Assembly: GCA_902806565.1 (NCBI GenBank)
Contig: CADCXA010000027.1
Coordinates: forward strand, 2,356,001 to 2,420,000
DNA length: 64,000 bases
Direction of reading: 5' to 3'
From: Hypoxylon rubiginosum
Taxonomy: Eukaryota; Ascomycota; Sordariomycetes; Xylariales; Hypoxylaceae
Part shown: positions 33,901 to 46,029 of the stretch, piece after piece
How the letters are laid out: every line of letters begins with the position of its first letter
Position numbering within the stretch: the first letter of the stretch is position 1
Made by a program: the position numbers and the translations under genes
The notes under the pieces: model-generated
Databases searched by the model: none
Seen by the model: the letters and a program-made list of their open reading frames with translations, nothing else
What the model was told of the DNA's origin: nothing

Positions 33901-36900
33901 TTACCTAAGACGCCTAAAGAAATTCTTAACCCTGTCACGTCGTCTACCTTTCTTCGGCCCTCCACTCCCCTCACCCTCATCACTCTCTCCGCTCTCTTCA
34001 CTCCCCCTGCCCACCCTGCTCCTCGTACTTCCTCTCCTATCTCTCCTCTCCACCAATCTTCTCAAAAACGAAGACCGAGAGGAGCCAGATTGGGAGCCAG
34101 ATTGGGAGGTAGACTGGGAGGTAGATTGGGAGCCAGACTGGGAAGCAGATTGGGTACCAGCTCGAGAAGGAGGATTAGGAAGGACGCCCCAAGAAACTCC
34201 CCGAGGAGCGCTCCAGGGGGTAGCCCCGTCCGGATGTTCCTCCGGTGCGTCTGGAGCAGCAGGGGATACTCTGTCTGGCATCGGAACATCGGCGCCTTGC
34301 ACTGGAACATCGTCGTCTTGCATCGGAACATCATCGTCTGGCATCGGATTATCGTCCGGCATCGGAAAATTGTTCGGCGCCGCTGTTCGCCGAAACAGAA
34401 TCGTTCGGTTAGCAAAGACGGCTTATATACGCCTTAACACGGGGGGAGGGGAAGAGAGTAAATGGGAAGAGGGGGCAAAGAAAGAAAGAAAGAGCTGGGG
34501 GTTGGGCAAACAACATACCGGGGATGTACGGTGGCCAATTGGGTCCTCCGTTGGGCGGGGGAACGTATGAGCCGTCCTACAGTAGCAAAGATAGGAGTCA
34601 GCAACCACTTCTTCAAACGGACGTCCGCCTCGGGAGGGGGAACTCTTTTTCGACCGGCCTCAGGCCGGCCGAGCTCCCAATTCCACTCCGAGGCGGCTCG
34701 ATAACGGGGAGAAAGTAGATTCCGGCGTGTTCACGTACCCCTCCAAATGATGCGGGCGGCTGAGGGAGAACCTCCAGGGCCGGGTCTATCACGTCAACTT
34801 CATGTGCCACGACTTCATCGTCTTCAGCGGCTCCAGCAGTCCCAGAAGGTCCAGCAGTCCCAGAAGGTCCAGCAGATCCAGAGGGTCCAGCGGCTCTAGC
34901 GGCTTCCGCATTCATCCGAAGCATCTCTACCTCTCGGACGATCTCATCTAGGCCTGGGTCTGCTGCTGGGGTCCCCTGTGATCCCGATCCCGGCTGCGCT
35001 GCCTGTATCGCTGCCCCCGACGGTCCCGGGCCCGGTCCGTTCGAATCGCTAGAGTCGCTTGATGATGATCCCTCTCCAGGAGTATTCCCTGCAGATGTGC
35101 CTGATGGAGTCTCCCCTGCATTCGAGTCTGTAGGAGTCTCCCCCGCATATGGGCTTGAACCGAATATGTCTTGTGAAGAAGGGACCCTATATCCTGACGG
35201 CGTCCCATCCGGACGTTGGCGGGGCGGGCGGCTAGGGCCGGGAGGCGGAGGAGTGTCTCCGGGTTCTGGAGAAGGCGGCACACGAGGTGGGGGATTCCGT
35301 ACTATCGGCCGCCCTGGAAACGGGTGGGGTGCGAAGCGGGGAACGGGATAGCGTGGTTGCTCATCCAACATGGTGATGCCCGGTTCATATAACACTGATA
35401 TCACCCAGTTCAAAACATCTCTCGGTGTCTCGGGGGATCCGATTTGGCGCCTCTCTATCAAATCCCAGACGCGTCTCTCCAGCTGACGCAGCGTCGGCCT
35501 GTCCGCTGGATCGTGGGCTTGGCATCGATAGATTAACGCGCGTATGTCATGTGAGACTAAGGGGTACTCCTCCAAATGCATCCCGTATGTGACGAACTAA
35601 GAACCAGTTTAGCCCAGGATAAACGTTGCGGGTATTCAGGTGCGCGCAGCTTACTTCTTCCTTACCGTCTGGCGGAAGATAACGGCAATAGCTGGGGACG
35701 GGTGGCACGGCTGGGTAACATCCCGTTATCAACGTCTCCATCCTTTATGAACATTTCCGTTAGTAAAACGCCTCGTATTGTAGCAGGGGCTGCAGGCTTC
35801 CCGGCAGAATAGCTAGGTGGCCTGAAAATTCATGATAATAAACAAGATATGGCTCAACGTACTACGACACGGTCAGCTGTGGCCTCCTGGGCACGAGAAG
35901 GGGAGCCGAAGACCAGGATACGGCGTGTTTCTATACATACCACCAAACCGATCCCCCAGACGTTGGTATGCCAGTTATAATTACCAGCAATAGGCTGATC
36001 CGTAACTGTACCCGAATCCGGCTCGATATAATCCCACTCATTGGTGAATTGCTCCTTTTACCATCTTCAGTAATTATGTAACAGCCATGGCCAGTGGTTT
36101 GCAGCTTACCGGACACATAAAGCCAGCCTTCCCAACCGTTCTCAGCTTCTCGTAGTATCTTATATGTGTCGCGATCAGCTATCAGCTAGAAACTAGTGGG
36201 GAGGGAGGGACGCTGGAGAGAACGTACTCATCCGTCTCGTTGTCGCGAATGGACTGCGCGAGGCCAAAGTCTCCGAGCTGTCGGGGTTAGCAGACGGTAG
36301 ATAATACGAATGAATTTCTCGTACCTTGAGCATTGGCACGTTTTCGTGCTCTAAGAGATTCTCCTCGACACCGAGATCCAAATCGATGTCTAAGAGCGCT
36401 CTGGGTAGGAAATCCGTTTCATAGTCCACGAGAACTGGCACATGTTAGCTACCTATCGTCATGATCGGAAAGGGTATATCTTGTACTATTTCTGGGGTCT
36501 ATGTCGAAATGAACAATTGGAATCGGATCCGTTCCACCCGATATGTCTCTACCATAACTAGCCCCGAGCCCTTCAACAATGGGAATGTTTGTCCTTAGAC
36601 TCTCTGTCGATGCTCCCGTGGGATGGCCCATTGCGATGCACATTCTGACGACTGCGGTATGCATTGAATTAGCTGACAAGGCGACTGGCAGGAGAATAGG
36701 GCAGGGCCGTCCAGTCCAACTTACGACAAAAAAAGAAGTGGATCAGGAGCTGATTCGGGATTCTCTCTTTACGCGCTATGACCTTAAGGATGAATTGAGA
36801 GAGGTCGCCATATTCCGTATATTCCATAAGTAGCGCAGGAAAGGATTGTTGAGGGCCTGGAGGACCTTCGATGTCGAAGGCTAGGTTTCTTAGAGGACAG

Positions 36901-37616
36901 AATACATCGATAGGACTCACGTAACGGTCAGGCGAGTATAAAGGACGCATGAGGTCGTCGGGTCTTGTCATGAGCTCCCTCTGACCTATGTCCTGGATCA
37001 TCTGGACCATGTGCATTGATTTGTCAAATAGCTACATCGAGCTTTAGTTTGGATTCAACTCGAGTTCCCCCTCGGTGGGAGTAGAAATAGAAATACATAC
37101 CCGCATCATTCTTTTTTCACGTGCTAGGGACCTTCTGGCGTCTGCCGCTCTGAATCTCAAGGGTACTTTGGCGACCAGTCGACGGATCATTCTGCCGTCC
37201 TGGTCCCTCTCATGGAATAGTGCCGCCAGTCCGTTACCCCCATAGCCGAGAGTCTTGGTGAACTCGAATAGACGGTCTCTGCCGAAACCGTTCTTTATGA
37301 GTTGATACACCTCGTAGGCCTGTGCCAAATTGCTCCCCGGCTCTGGCGCTGAGCTCAACGACTCGGGAGTAGGTTTGGGGGGAAGCCGATACTGTCTCCG
37401 CACTTGCGAGCGTTTAGAAAAATCTAGTTTTGCTTTGCCCTTCCTAGGAAGCACCGGGTTGCCGTAGTTCGCCTGTCTTCTGGCCTCTTCGTCGTAAGGC
37501 CACGTCCCCGACCTAAAATGTTTGAACCGGTCATAAAGCCTTGCTCTCCAAGTTGCTCTGTCCCGTTGTGAACCCCCGTATCCACTCATATTATCGTATG
37601 CCCACGGTCTTGACAT
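33901..37616 (-). CDS. protein kinase with divergent HFD loop and long low-complexity tail
   Basis: Eleven exons give 929 aa: 37616..37101, 37031..36725, 36651..36487, 36434..36325, 36277..36228, 36158..36110, 36054..35941, 35735..35655, 35596..34739, 34576..34519, 34382..33901. The kinase domain is nearly complete: loop LGYGGNGLAALF (about 123-134), lysine in RLVAKVPL (K150), catalytic loop IVHFDIDPRNILV (D324, N329), LGDFGLA (D369), GKAGFMCPEQFTNEWDY as activation and P+1 segment, and DPADRPTL in the C-lobe. The arginine before the catalytic Asp is Phe, so this is a non-RD kinase. Catalytic residues remain, so it may be active. From about residue 520 the protein is disordered: Pro-rich, then PSGTAG repeats, MPDD(D/N) repeats, QSGSQST repeats and a basic end KNFFRRLR. 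The join of exons 7 and 8 is the least certain: the better-looking IGLVMETLITG lacks a canonical site in phase. Confidence 0.82.
33980..34175 (-). repeat. Ser/Gln low-complexity coding repeat
   Basis: The kinase tail encodes alternating SQSGS/SQSTS units from a 12-bp imperfect repeat on the minus strand (GGGAGGTAGACT and variants on the plus strand at 34088-34155). It is followed by a basic Arg/Ser stretch. The antisense frames here are shadows. Confidence 0.7.
34840..34905 (-). repeat. PSGTAG coding repeat in the kinase tail
   Basis: An 18-bp unit (CCAGCAGTCCCAGAAGGT on the plus strand) is repeated about three times with few changes, encoding GPSGTA repeats. The length is a multiple of three. 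Confidence 0.8.
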
Positions 37617-38482
37617 AATTACTAGTCGACAGTAAATGCTATCGTACGGGACATGCGTGTGGTATCTGTCAACAATCGCATTCGTCTTGTGTACGAGGCC
37701 CCCTTAGGTACTGTTGAATATTAATAACTGAAATTCTTGGAGCGAGAACCTTAGCTTGCCGGACACGTCAAAGAATATCTCACCCGCAAACGGACACCAT
37801 CAACAAAGCTCCAAACTCGGCCCTACCGAAAAATAGAATAGCCGGCCCACTATTGATTTGACAAGTGCATTGTCACGTAAACATGCTCGACAATCTCTAA
37901 ATCTACCCAACCCAATGACGTAGACGATCACGTAGGCAAATGCTGAAGACCACCATCGCCAGATTCAATAGTCCGTAGTAACATAGTCAAGGTATCTCAT
38001 ATTTGTCCAGAACCGCGTGAAGAACATAGGCGGGAATTATAGGTGTAGACACCCGGCGTTTCCAGCTACGGGTAAACAGGTGCCCACCAATAGACACAAA
38101 AGAGATAAAATGGCCATTACATCGCACCCTTTCCCTTACATCGCCAACAGCACAACTAGGCAGGCCGTCGCGTAGCTGACCCATACAGCGTGGAATCTAG
38201 TCGTTTTATTTCTGAAGGAAAATTAAGAACGCAGCCGACGGGCCGTGAGAATATGTAGGAAAAAAAAAAGCAACGAGTAAAAAAGGCCTGGCTCCTTGTA
38301 GAGCAAAACGCCGTAGACAAATCAGCCGGGAGGTATAAAACAAAGTCCATATATGCACAGGTATTGTGGACAAAAAGACCAATCCACTTTCAATCTCTCC
38401 GCCGAGTAGGAAATTGTGAAGCATTTCGCAACCGACTCCATACATGCAACACATGCAACGAGGCAATAATGCACGAAAGACC
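37617..38482. other. intergenic region between tandem minus-strand genes
   Basis: This holds the 3' end of the DENN gene and the upstream region of the kinase gene. Runs of A at about 38260. No gene is supported. Confidence 0.5.
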
Positions 38483-41389
38483 TTAGCGAGTACCGCCGAG
38501 GGCACTGATCCTAGCCCCGGACGGGCGGTGAATGAGGCTCTCGGCATGTTTGCCAACGATACCCGGCTCCTGGGAGATGCCCTCATTCTCGCTTCGCTCA
38601 GCCAGGTCGTCTTCGTCGTCTTCCACAATCTTGGTAGGGATTTCGGTATGGATGCTGTATTGTTGGCTAGCCCGTTCAGGCGTTGTCATGGTCGACGCCA
38701 TAGACATCGAGGTACTGCTACGGTTGGGAATCAAGTCTGGAGTGGGAGGAATGCTAGAGGCTCGTCCAGAAGGGTGTAAGAGACTGTCGTCGCCGGCCTC
38801 GGAAGTGGCCGCAGAGTGGTCATGACCATCGTCGCTTGCCGCCGTGGAAAGGTTACTTGCCCGGCGGGGCGACCTAGACGACTCGATCTCGGCATCTTGG
38901 GCGAGCTGGAGCCCTTCGACAGCGGCCTGACACTGCTCCGCAATATTCCTAATAATGTGGGAGATAGCATCGGTCTTGTCCTTGAGGTGACGATCCGCAA
39001 CGTCGTTGAAGCTAGCAGCAGAATGACGCTTGCTACTTCGGCTAGGGTTCTTCAAAAGTCGGTCTTCCATCAACCCGTTAGTTGATCCATCTAACGTGTA
39101 TGAATAGGTATTCGCAAACTTACCATCGTCAAGACCGTCGACTTCTTCCTCCTCAAAGCCCTCCTCGATTTCACTACTCAAGTCGTCTCGGGTAGTAAGA
39201 GATTGGACTAGGTGCTCCATGTGGTGAGACTGACCACCAATCAAGCTACGTAAGTGTAACACAACACGACGTGCCTCGTCACGTTGTCGAACGATGGTGA
39301 CGTTGGTATGCTGAAGCGCAGCCAACTCCTTCTTATTGCGCTTGCGTTCCCGCTCGAGCTCCTCAGCGATCTCCTGTTGCAAGACAAGGGCTTCGAGAGC
39401 ATCGTCTCGTTGCTTCTCAGTACCAGTAAGACGAACAGAAAGACGGGCGTTGTCGTCCTTCTGTTGGTCAATGAGACCGGCGAGCCTTCGGTTCTCCCGC
39501 TTGTGAGTTTCAATCTTGACTTTCAAATCCTGTGTCTCCTTGGTAAGCGTCTCAGCAAAGGCCTGGAATTTGAGGAACTGCAAAAATAAGTTAGCACATG
39601 ACTATGACACATGGGGAAATCTGTCTCTACCTGTTGCTTCCAGCTCTCGAGCTCCTCAACAAGGTAGTTGTTTCGCTTCGTAACCTTGCTTAGCTCCGTG
39701 TCCATACGACCCTTCAGGTTGATAAAGTCCTGCCATGCCTCCAGCGCATCACGAGAATACTGGTTACGCTCGCGGACGATCTCGTTCAAGTGCCTCATCG
39801 AGACCTTGGTCATTAATGGTTTCTTGACGGAACCACCGAAAACGGCCTTCAAGCCGGTGTTACGGCCCTAGATCATATAATTAGCAACTGTATTCAAGTC
39901 ATCGACCTAGCGAGGCCAAATGCTTACCATCTTCTCGCAAACGTGGTCCATCACAGCCATCACGGCGTCCTGGTTCCACCATTCGGGATCCTGAATGGAT
40001 TCAACCTCTCCACGCATGACGATGATTTGACCAGCCGGCACCAGCTTTCCACCGCCGTAAGCAGAACGCAAGTGCTGTGGGACACCCGAGGGTGCGACAT
40101 CGCCGTTTAAAGCCTGTGTTAGCCGAGTAACGAACTTGTTGCGTTGGTTTGCGTTGAGTGCGGTTGGCGGGCTGGAGGTAAGCACAAAATTACGATCCAG
40201 ATCAACGACAAGAGCATCGTTGGGAGCAGTAAATAGAGACCTGCATTCGGCGGTCACGCCAAGTATGTACGGGCCCGGTTCCTCAACCAGTTCCTTAGCC
40301 AGGCGTGCGTGAACGACAGGAACATACAGACCACTCCACTCGTACACGCGAACGCAGAATCGAACAGTCTCGGCGGCCATGGTTAACATGGCAGGGTAAT
40401 GACTGACGAATATTATGCGCCTAGTAGGCGATATGGCAGCCTCGATGACACCTACAATGTTAGGAATCGAGAGACATGTCCATAGAGGCCACATGGCGAA
40501 ATTTTGAAACCCTGTCGGGGACGAGGGAAATTGATAGCAGAGAGCATAATCCTTCATATCGATCCGAACCAGATCGTTCAGTCTCGGCGCAGGAAAGCTC
40601 AGAATTCGGGACACCTCCTCGGCGTGGAAAAGATTCGTCGCCTTGTTCCAGTGGATCCACATTCCGCGCAAGTAATCGCCCAGAAGATTGTACAGCGGAT
40701 ACCGAGAGAGAAAAGATAGGCAGTACGGAATCCAGTATGTCTCGTCGGGGTTGTCATAATAATCCGTCTCTGTCCGCTTTCGCAGATCCCTAATCGTCTC
40801 GGCCCTTTTCTCATCCGCCCTCGACCAAACACGGAGACAGATGCCGTAAAGAGTGTGAGACGAATCTTGCTGTAGAACGAAAGCATGGTGGACACAATGG
40901 GGCTGGCTGCGGCCGGTGCAGATTTCGACGTCGTGGGGGAAGCAAGCCTATGGCAAGTCAGTGCGTAAAATCGAGAGCCAGTCTTGCAGAACTACATACT
41001 CTCATAGCGGCGTGCAAGGCACGAGCTACTTCATTATCTTGCTCCAGGCGAGGACTGCTACCCAAGATCTCAGGCAGCCAGAACTGGCCCACGGCACCCT
41101 TCATGTGGCCAATCTTGCCCTGAGCTGTAGAGGGAGCCTTGACCCATTGCGACGGTTCTCGTCCGACACCACAGACCATGTAGGCATGCGTCAAGGTCTT
41201 GGGGGTTCGCTGCTGAGGCTTCACGTTGAGGGTGGACGGAATTGGCTGCGTGATGCGGGAGTGAAGAGACGAGGTCCTGCTCGGAATGATCAAGTTGGTA
41301 TCGCCCTGGTCGCGCGTACTGGGCCGAGCATCGCGTTCACTTGTACGCGGGCGCGTAAAGGAAGAGTGAGTGTTGAGCGAAGGCGCCAT
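38483..41389 (-). CDS. DENN-domain protein with C-terminal coiled coil
   Basis: Five exons (41389..41000, 40947..39928, 39867..39631, 39577..39124, 39063..38483) give 893 aa. DENN proteins are exchange factors for Rab GTPases in membrane traffic. The upstream DENN block is AYMVCGVGREPSQWV with VGQFWLPEILGSSPR; the core DENN block includes AMWPLWTCLSIPNIVGVIEA and RRIIFVSHYPAMLTMAAETV; the downstream block includes PYILGVTAECRSLF and NDALVVDLDRNFV. A long coiled coil follows (about 565-700). The tail has an acidic stretch and many serines, with SKRHSAASF and helix TDAISHIIRNIAEQC. The last intron is 60 nt, has GTAAGT and ATCAACTAAC, and contains no stop in frame, so retention would add 20 residues. 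The start at 41389 (GGCGCCATGG) is the first good ATG. Confidence 0.9.
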
Positions 41390-41994
41390 GGTGCTCCACT
41401 TATATCTTCTTGACCTTCTTGTGATGGCAAAGCTCTTGAAAACTGCGAGAACAGGACAGGAGTTAGAAAGACTCGAAGCCGCTCCTATCAAAGGCCCTCC
41501 CACACGAGTCGATTTTGATCGATGACCAAAAAAAACGAACTCGAGCTCCTCGGCGACGAATAGCAAGTCCGATGACAGAACGGGAGGGATATGATACAGA
41601 CTTGCTGCAACTGCTCAAGTGGGGAGGGGGAGAGAGGAGAGAGGGGAGAAAAGGCGGGAAAGGAGAAAGAAGGTTGGGAGAATATGACGCTCGAAAAAGA
41701 GGAAAAAGGAGAGACAAGATGTGAAGCAGGAGAATATTAGATAGGCGTGGCAGAAAAGGGTGTGTCCGGGTCGAGTGCGAGAAGGGAGATTGCCCCGAGA
41801 CCGAAGCAGCAAAAAGTCAATGCGCGCTCACTCGAAATGCCTGTTTAATAGGAGCATGTAGCGGATAGCTACCCTGTCTGTAGTAGGTCTGTAGTGTGTC
41901 TGTAGTACTGTACAATGCCTACCTACCTCTTAACCTAGACCTTATGCAATACAAAATGCATTGGTATCGGTATTGGTAGATGAATGGTTACTAG

Positions 41995-42020
41995 CACTGG
42001 CACTGGCACTGGCACTGGCA
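41995..42020 (+). repeat. (CACTGG)4 hexamer repeat
   Basis: Four perfect head-to-tail copies of CACTGG plus CA. Confidence 0.95.
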
Positions 42021-42721
42021 GATTGTACACACCTCACAAGTAGGCACGGGGATAGGGATGAAGATGAGAATGCAACTCATAAGAAAGTGACGGACTCTAG
42101 AAAGTGTGACAACAGCCAAACGAGGCAAAGCTTCAAAGAGTAACCGTCTCGTCCGTGTTACAATTTGCTAGGGACGGGGAAATAAGAAGTGGGTTTGACG
42201 GTGAAAAGAGGTGCAGGAGAACTGGAGTACCAGGGGATCGGCACTAAAAAGGGTGTAAAGGTGTAAAGGGGACCAAGTAGCCAGTACCCGTCGCTCGGGG
42301 GTAGGAGACGCTGATGCGGTCCTTGGCAGTTAGTACCTGAGGCGAAATTGATCTTATCGCTGGTTGCTACGAAGTGTTAGGCATAACAGGAGCCATAACA
42401 TGCTGTTAGCCGATGCGACAGTAGCCTAAACAGCGGCCTGGTAACCAATACTTCAGAACGCGAAACCAACAGGGGAGCCCAAGCTACCCCCGGACTAGCT
42501 CTACAGTTGGCGTAACCTCGTGCTAGGGGTCCCTAGCAATCTCGAAATTTCGACAGGCCCACCGCATTTCACATCGCAGCCAATGACAAAAGATAGCTGA
42601 GCATCGAAAGTGGGAACAGCGTGGAAGGACAGACAGTAACCTAGGAAAAGGGGGCCTTTATTAATATTGTGAAAGAAAAGAAAAAGGAAAGAAAAGCCAC
42701 ACCGAGAGTGAGAGAGACATC

Positions 42722-42747
42722 ATCGGACTCATCGGACTCATCGGACT
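42722..42747 (+). repeat. ATCGGACTC 9-bp tandem repeat
   Basis: Nearly three perfect copies of ATCGGACTC in non-coding sequence. Confidence 0.9.
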
Positions 42748-45700
42748 AGCTCACCATCTGACAAAAGACAATAGGAGTTAAAAGAGCTCATGCCCGGCTC
42801 TAAAATACTGCTGGACTCTAAGTTCATGCAAACAACAACGTGCATCTGGAAAAAGGGGGTTTTAAGAAATAAACAAATAAGAAATTGAAACTTTGAATTG
42901 ATATCAGCTATCCAGCCATAGCAGCACAGCAACATTAGGATTGGGATGCACCAAAGGATACTGATTACTTTTTCCCCATGTAATGGTTATCCAGCACAGT
43001 GTGAACGCCAAATAAGTTGGGATATACGTCAGCAACTCAACTACTTTGTACATCCGTAATAAAAACTATGTATGTACCTCTGAGCAATTGAAATAAGAGG
43101 CTATTATAATGCCCCCCAAGATCGAAAGAGATTATTATTTAATAAGCAATCCTACCTCTTCGTAATAACGTTAAGATATAGAGTCTTCATGACGAGGACA
43201 TTCTAACAAGGACAAGGACAATAAAGATAAGACAATAATAATACAATACATATAATATACATATAATACATACATATGTAGATAACAGTATCAAATCCAG
43301 AAATCCCCTCAACATGTAGGTGTGGTTTTTATTGCCCCTCAACCCCTGTGTTGTACATATGCTAGGTACTCAGGTACCTAATTCAGGTACGGGCTCATTC
43401 ATGCACGCTCTGACCCACCGCAATGGTTCATCCCTTAGCGGCACTTAGTGCTAGACGAGCTACAATGTAAGGCTTCGATGCCCCGAGTGCCCCTCCATTC
43501 TACTGTAAACAGGCATGGACATGGGGGGTTAACGAACTGACTGGCTGGCTGGCCGAATTCTTCCAATTTTTTTTTGTTCACCTTCGCTCACTCAACCAGT
43601 CAACCCGTCTGACCTATCGAGGCATGTCTCAACTCTTACCCGACAGCCCGACTACTTGACATTGATATCTGGTAGACAGGTACTATGGTAAAGCTAGACG
43701 GATCCAGGGCACCGGGTCTAGTTCTCGATTACCCGCATAGTACCTAGTTCCAGCTTTCGTGATTCAGAAACCGAGCTATCTTCGAATGTACTAATCTTGA
43801 TGCAGGTAGTGATATAGCTGCAGATACAGATGCAAGATGCAAAGCGGGAAGCAACACTAAACATCACACTGCCTACCTATGTAGGTACTGTATGCCCCCA
43901 AGAAATTAATCGAAAGCCCGATCGATATACCTACCTACATACATGTCGGTATGTAGGCACGTATGAAACCAAAGATGCTGGATGCTGGATGCTGGTCATT
44001 ACATTCAACGTGTAATCAACCGGCTTTGGACTCGATGTTTCTGCTCGCTCATCAGGCTTCAATTGGAATACGATGTAGGCTCCACGATGTACGATGAACC
44101 GCGATAGCGAAACATGCCATTGCTTAGATATTCTACCAATCGGCTCGATCGCAACCCGCAGATATAGTCTACTGTCTTACAATGCTTAGCTATTAATGGT
44201 CCCTGCTCTCAAACACAAAAACCTGCAGTGGGATCGAAAGGGTCTTAATACCGCTTATTATTAAAACATCGACCTCGGTTTTACAACTTAGACCCCCATG
44301 CTTCCTGCATACGACGGCACGACGGCTTAGATCACACAATTATTTATGATGTGATACTTCCCAAATGATATTTACATCACATCAGCTGCAGAATCAACTT
44401 GGGTTCTTCTGGACGCAGGGGTAAGAATCGTCACTGTGCAGTAGCAAATCATAATGCCAAACTTCCAGAAACCAATCCATCAGACATTGTCCTCTTTACA
44501 GCATTCGATGATCTAGAATCACTTCCGAGGCCTTCTCAAAACAACGATGTTCCAGAGACGATCGCCGCATAAAATTGGCTCGTCGATCCCACGTGTTACA
44601 ATCTACGGCAATATGCGTCCCCATAGCCCCTAAACATGGAAAGAAAAAGGAATAAACAACCCGCTCCTGTTTTATGGTGCCATGGCTTGCATCTATATAA
44701 TATATCTCAGACCTTCACATGGACAAAGTAGAATTAAGTGTTAGTATTCCGCAGCCTCTACACAGCGCCTAGAGTATGCACACCAAAACATGGCTGAACA
44801 TGGAGATGCTATACCAAAGCGGTAATAGATGCCTGCCCGCTGGACCATTTAGGTATGGTCCAGCTTATCCTAACTCTGGTGTCTGGTACCTGCGCAGCGT
44901 TGGACTTGAGAGCTTAGCTCAGAATTTGGATCTTGGTTTTACCCCTAGCCTAACCATTCTAAGCTGTCTTTCGGTTACATTCGTCTAATGTCCAATCCCA
45001 AGTTGGGACTAGTATGCGATCCGAGCTCATGGCTGTGTGGGCTCGAGCCTCGAGGTTGGTGCGGGCTCCAGCAAAAAAGTGCGGCTTGTTCCTTTTCTCC
45101 ACGTGAATTCTTGTCCCTGGGACCTTGGGACAAGCCGAAACCTCCCAGGCGAACTCTCAGCTCGGCGATCCGAACTCGTGAATAGGTATCCGTTTACCTT
45201 GTTTGCCCAAGGTATCCGCACCGTTGGCGACAATATCCATTTGCGTATAACGCGATGGCTTATGCACCTATATTTCCACGGGCAAATAACACTCACGCCC
45301 TTGCTCGAGGACACTCCTTACCTTGCCCTACATCTTTTTCAGCTTAGCCATAGTCGCCTCTACGCGTGTAACAATGTTTCAACTTGATTAATGCTATCTG
45401 CATATGAGTTCAGGGGCATCATTTTAACACGCACAGGCTGATGACGACAGGCGCATTAAGGTGTTAAGAATGTCTCAATGACATATTTCCCGGTCTTCCC
45501 AACGGCGAATTATAAGCGTCAACTAGGCCTCACAACAACTCTTTCGGCCTTCCCCACAGACCACTTCGGCGCTTACAAATATGGTAGTTCTCACGTCGAA
45601 TGCACCGATTTGTTTCTATTCACTTCGCGGCCTTTGCAGCTGACCCAACGGGGGGGCATCGTCATTCACCTTCAGAGTCAAGCCCTATCGATAACAACAT

Positions 45701-45999
45701 ATAATGACAGTTGTGAATCGATGCGATATTGCTATGCTTGACCATAAACAGATTTCTGTTACTCAAACGTCTCCGTATCTAGCTTTACTAAGCAGTACAC
45801 TGGTAACGGCAGGCAACACGATGTCCACTAGTGTTACAGAGCGTTTGATAGCGTTTGATCCCAACCTCAAGATAAAGTTAGAGTTGCATATCTTTGTTTC
45901 TATTAAGCTAGGACGCCGTTCTATCACCTACTAGCAACACGGCTGGGGTTAAGAGACTATGATAATGTTCAAACATAGATCAGTTCAGACAATATATCA

Positions 46000-46029
46000 G
46001 AAGAGTTTGAGCTCAAGCTCGAACTCTTC
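46000..46029. repeat. 30-nt near-perfect inverted repeat
   Basis: GAAGAGTTTGAGCT, a CA spacer, and AGCTCGAACTCTTC. The arms pair over 14 positions with one G-U in RNA form. No T-run follows, and this is not a bacterial terminator; a role is unknown. Confidence 0.8.

Noticed and set aside
34090..34437. Plus-strand frame of 115 codons
   Set aside because: Antisense to the repeat-rich kinase tail; its Gly/Arg repeats mirror the Ser/Gln codons.
45037..45387. 116-codon plus-strand frame
   Set aside because: Overlaps an antisense frame of similar length, has no recognisable features, and cannot be extended.
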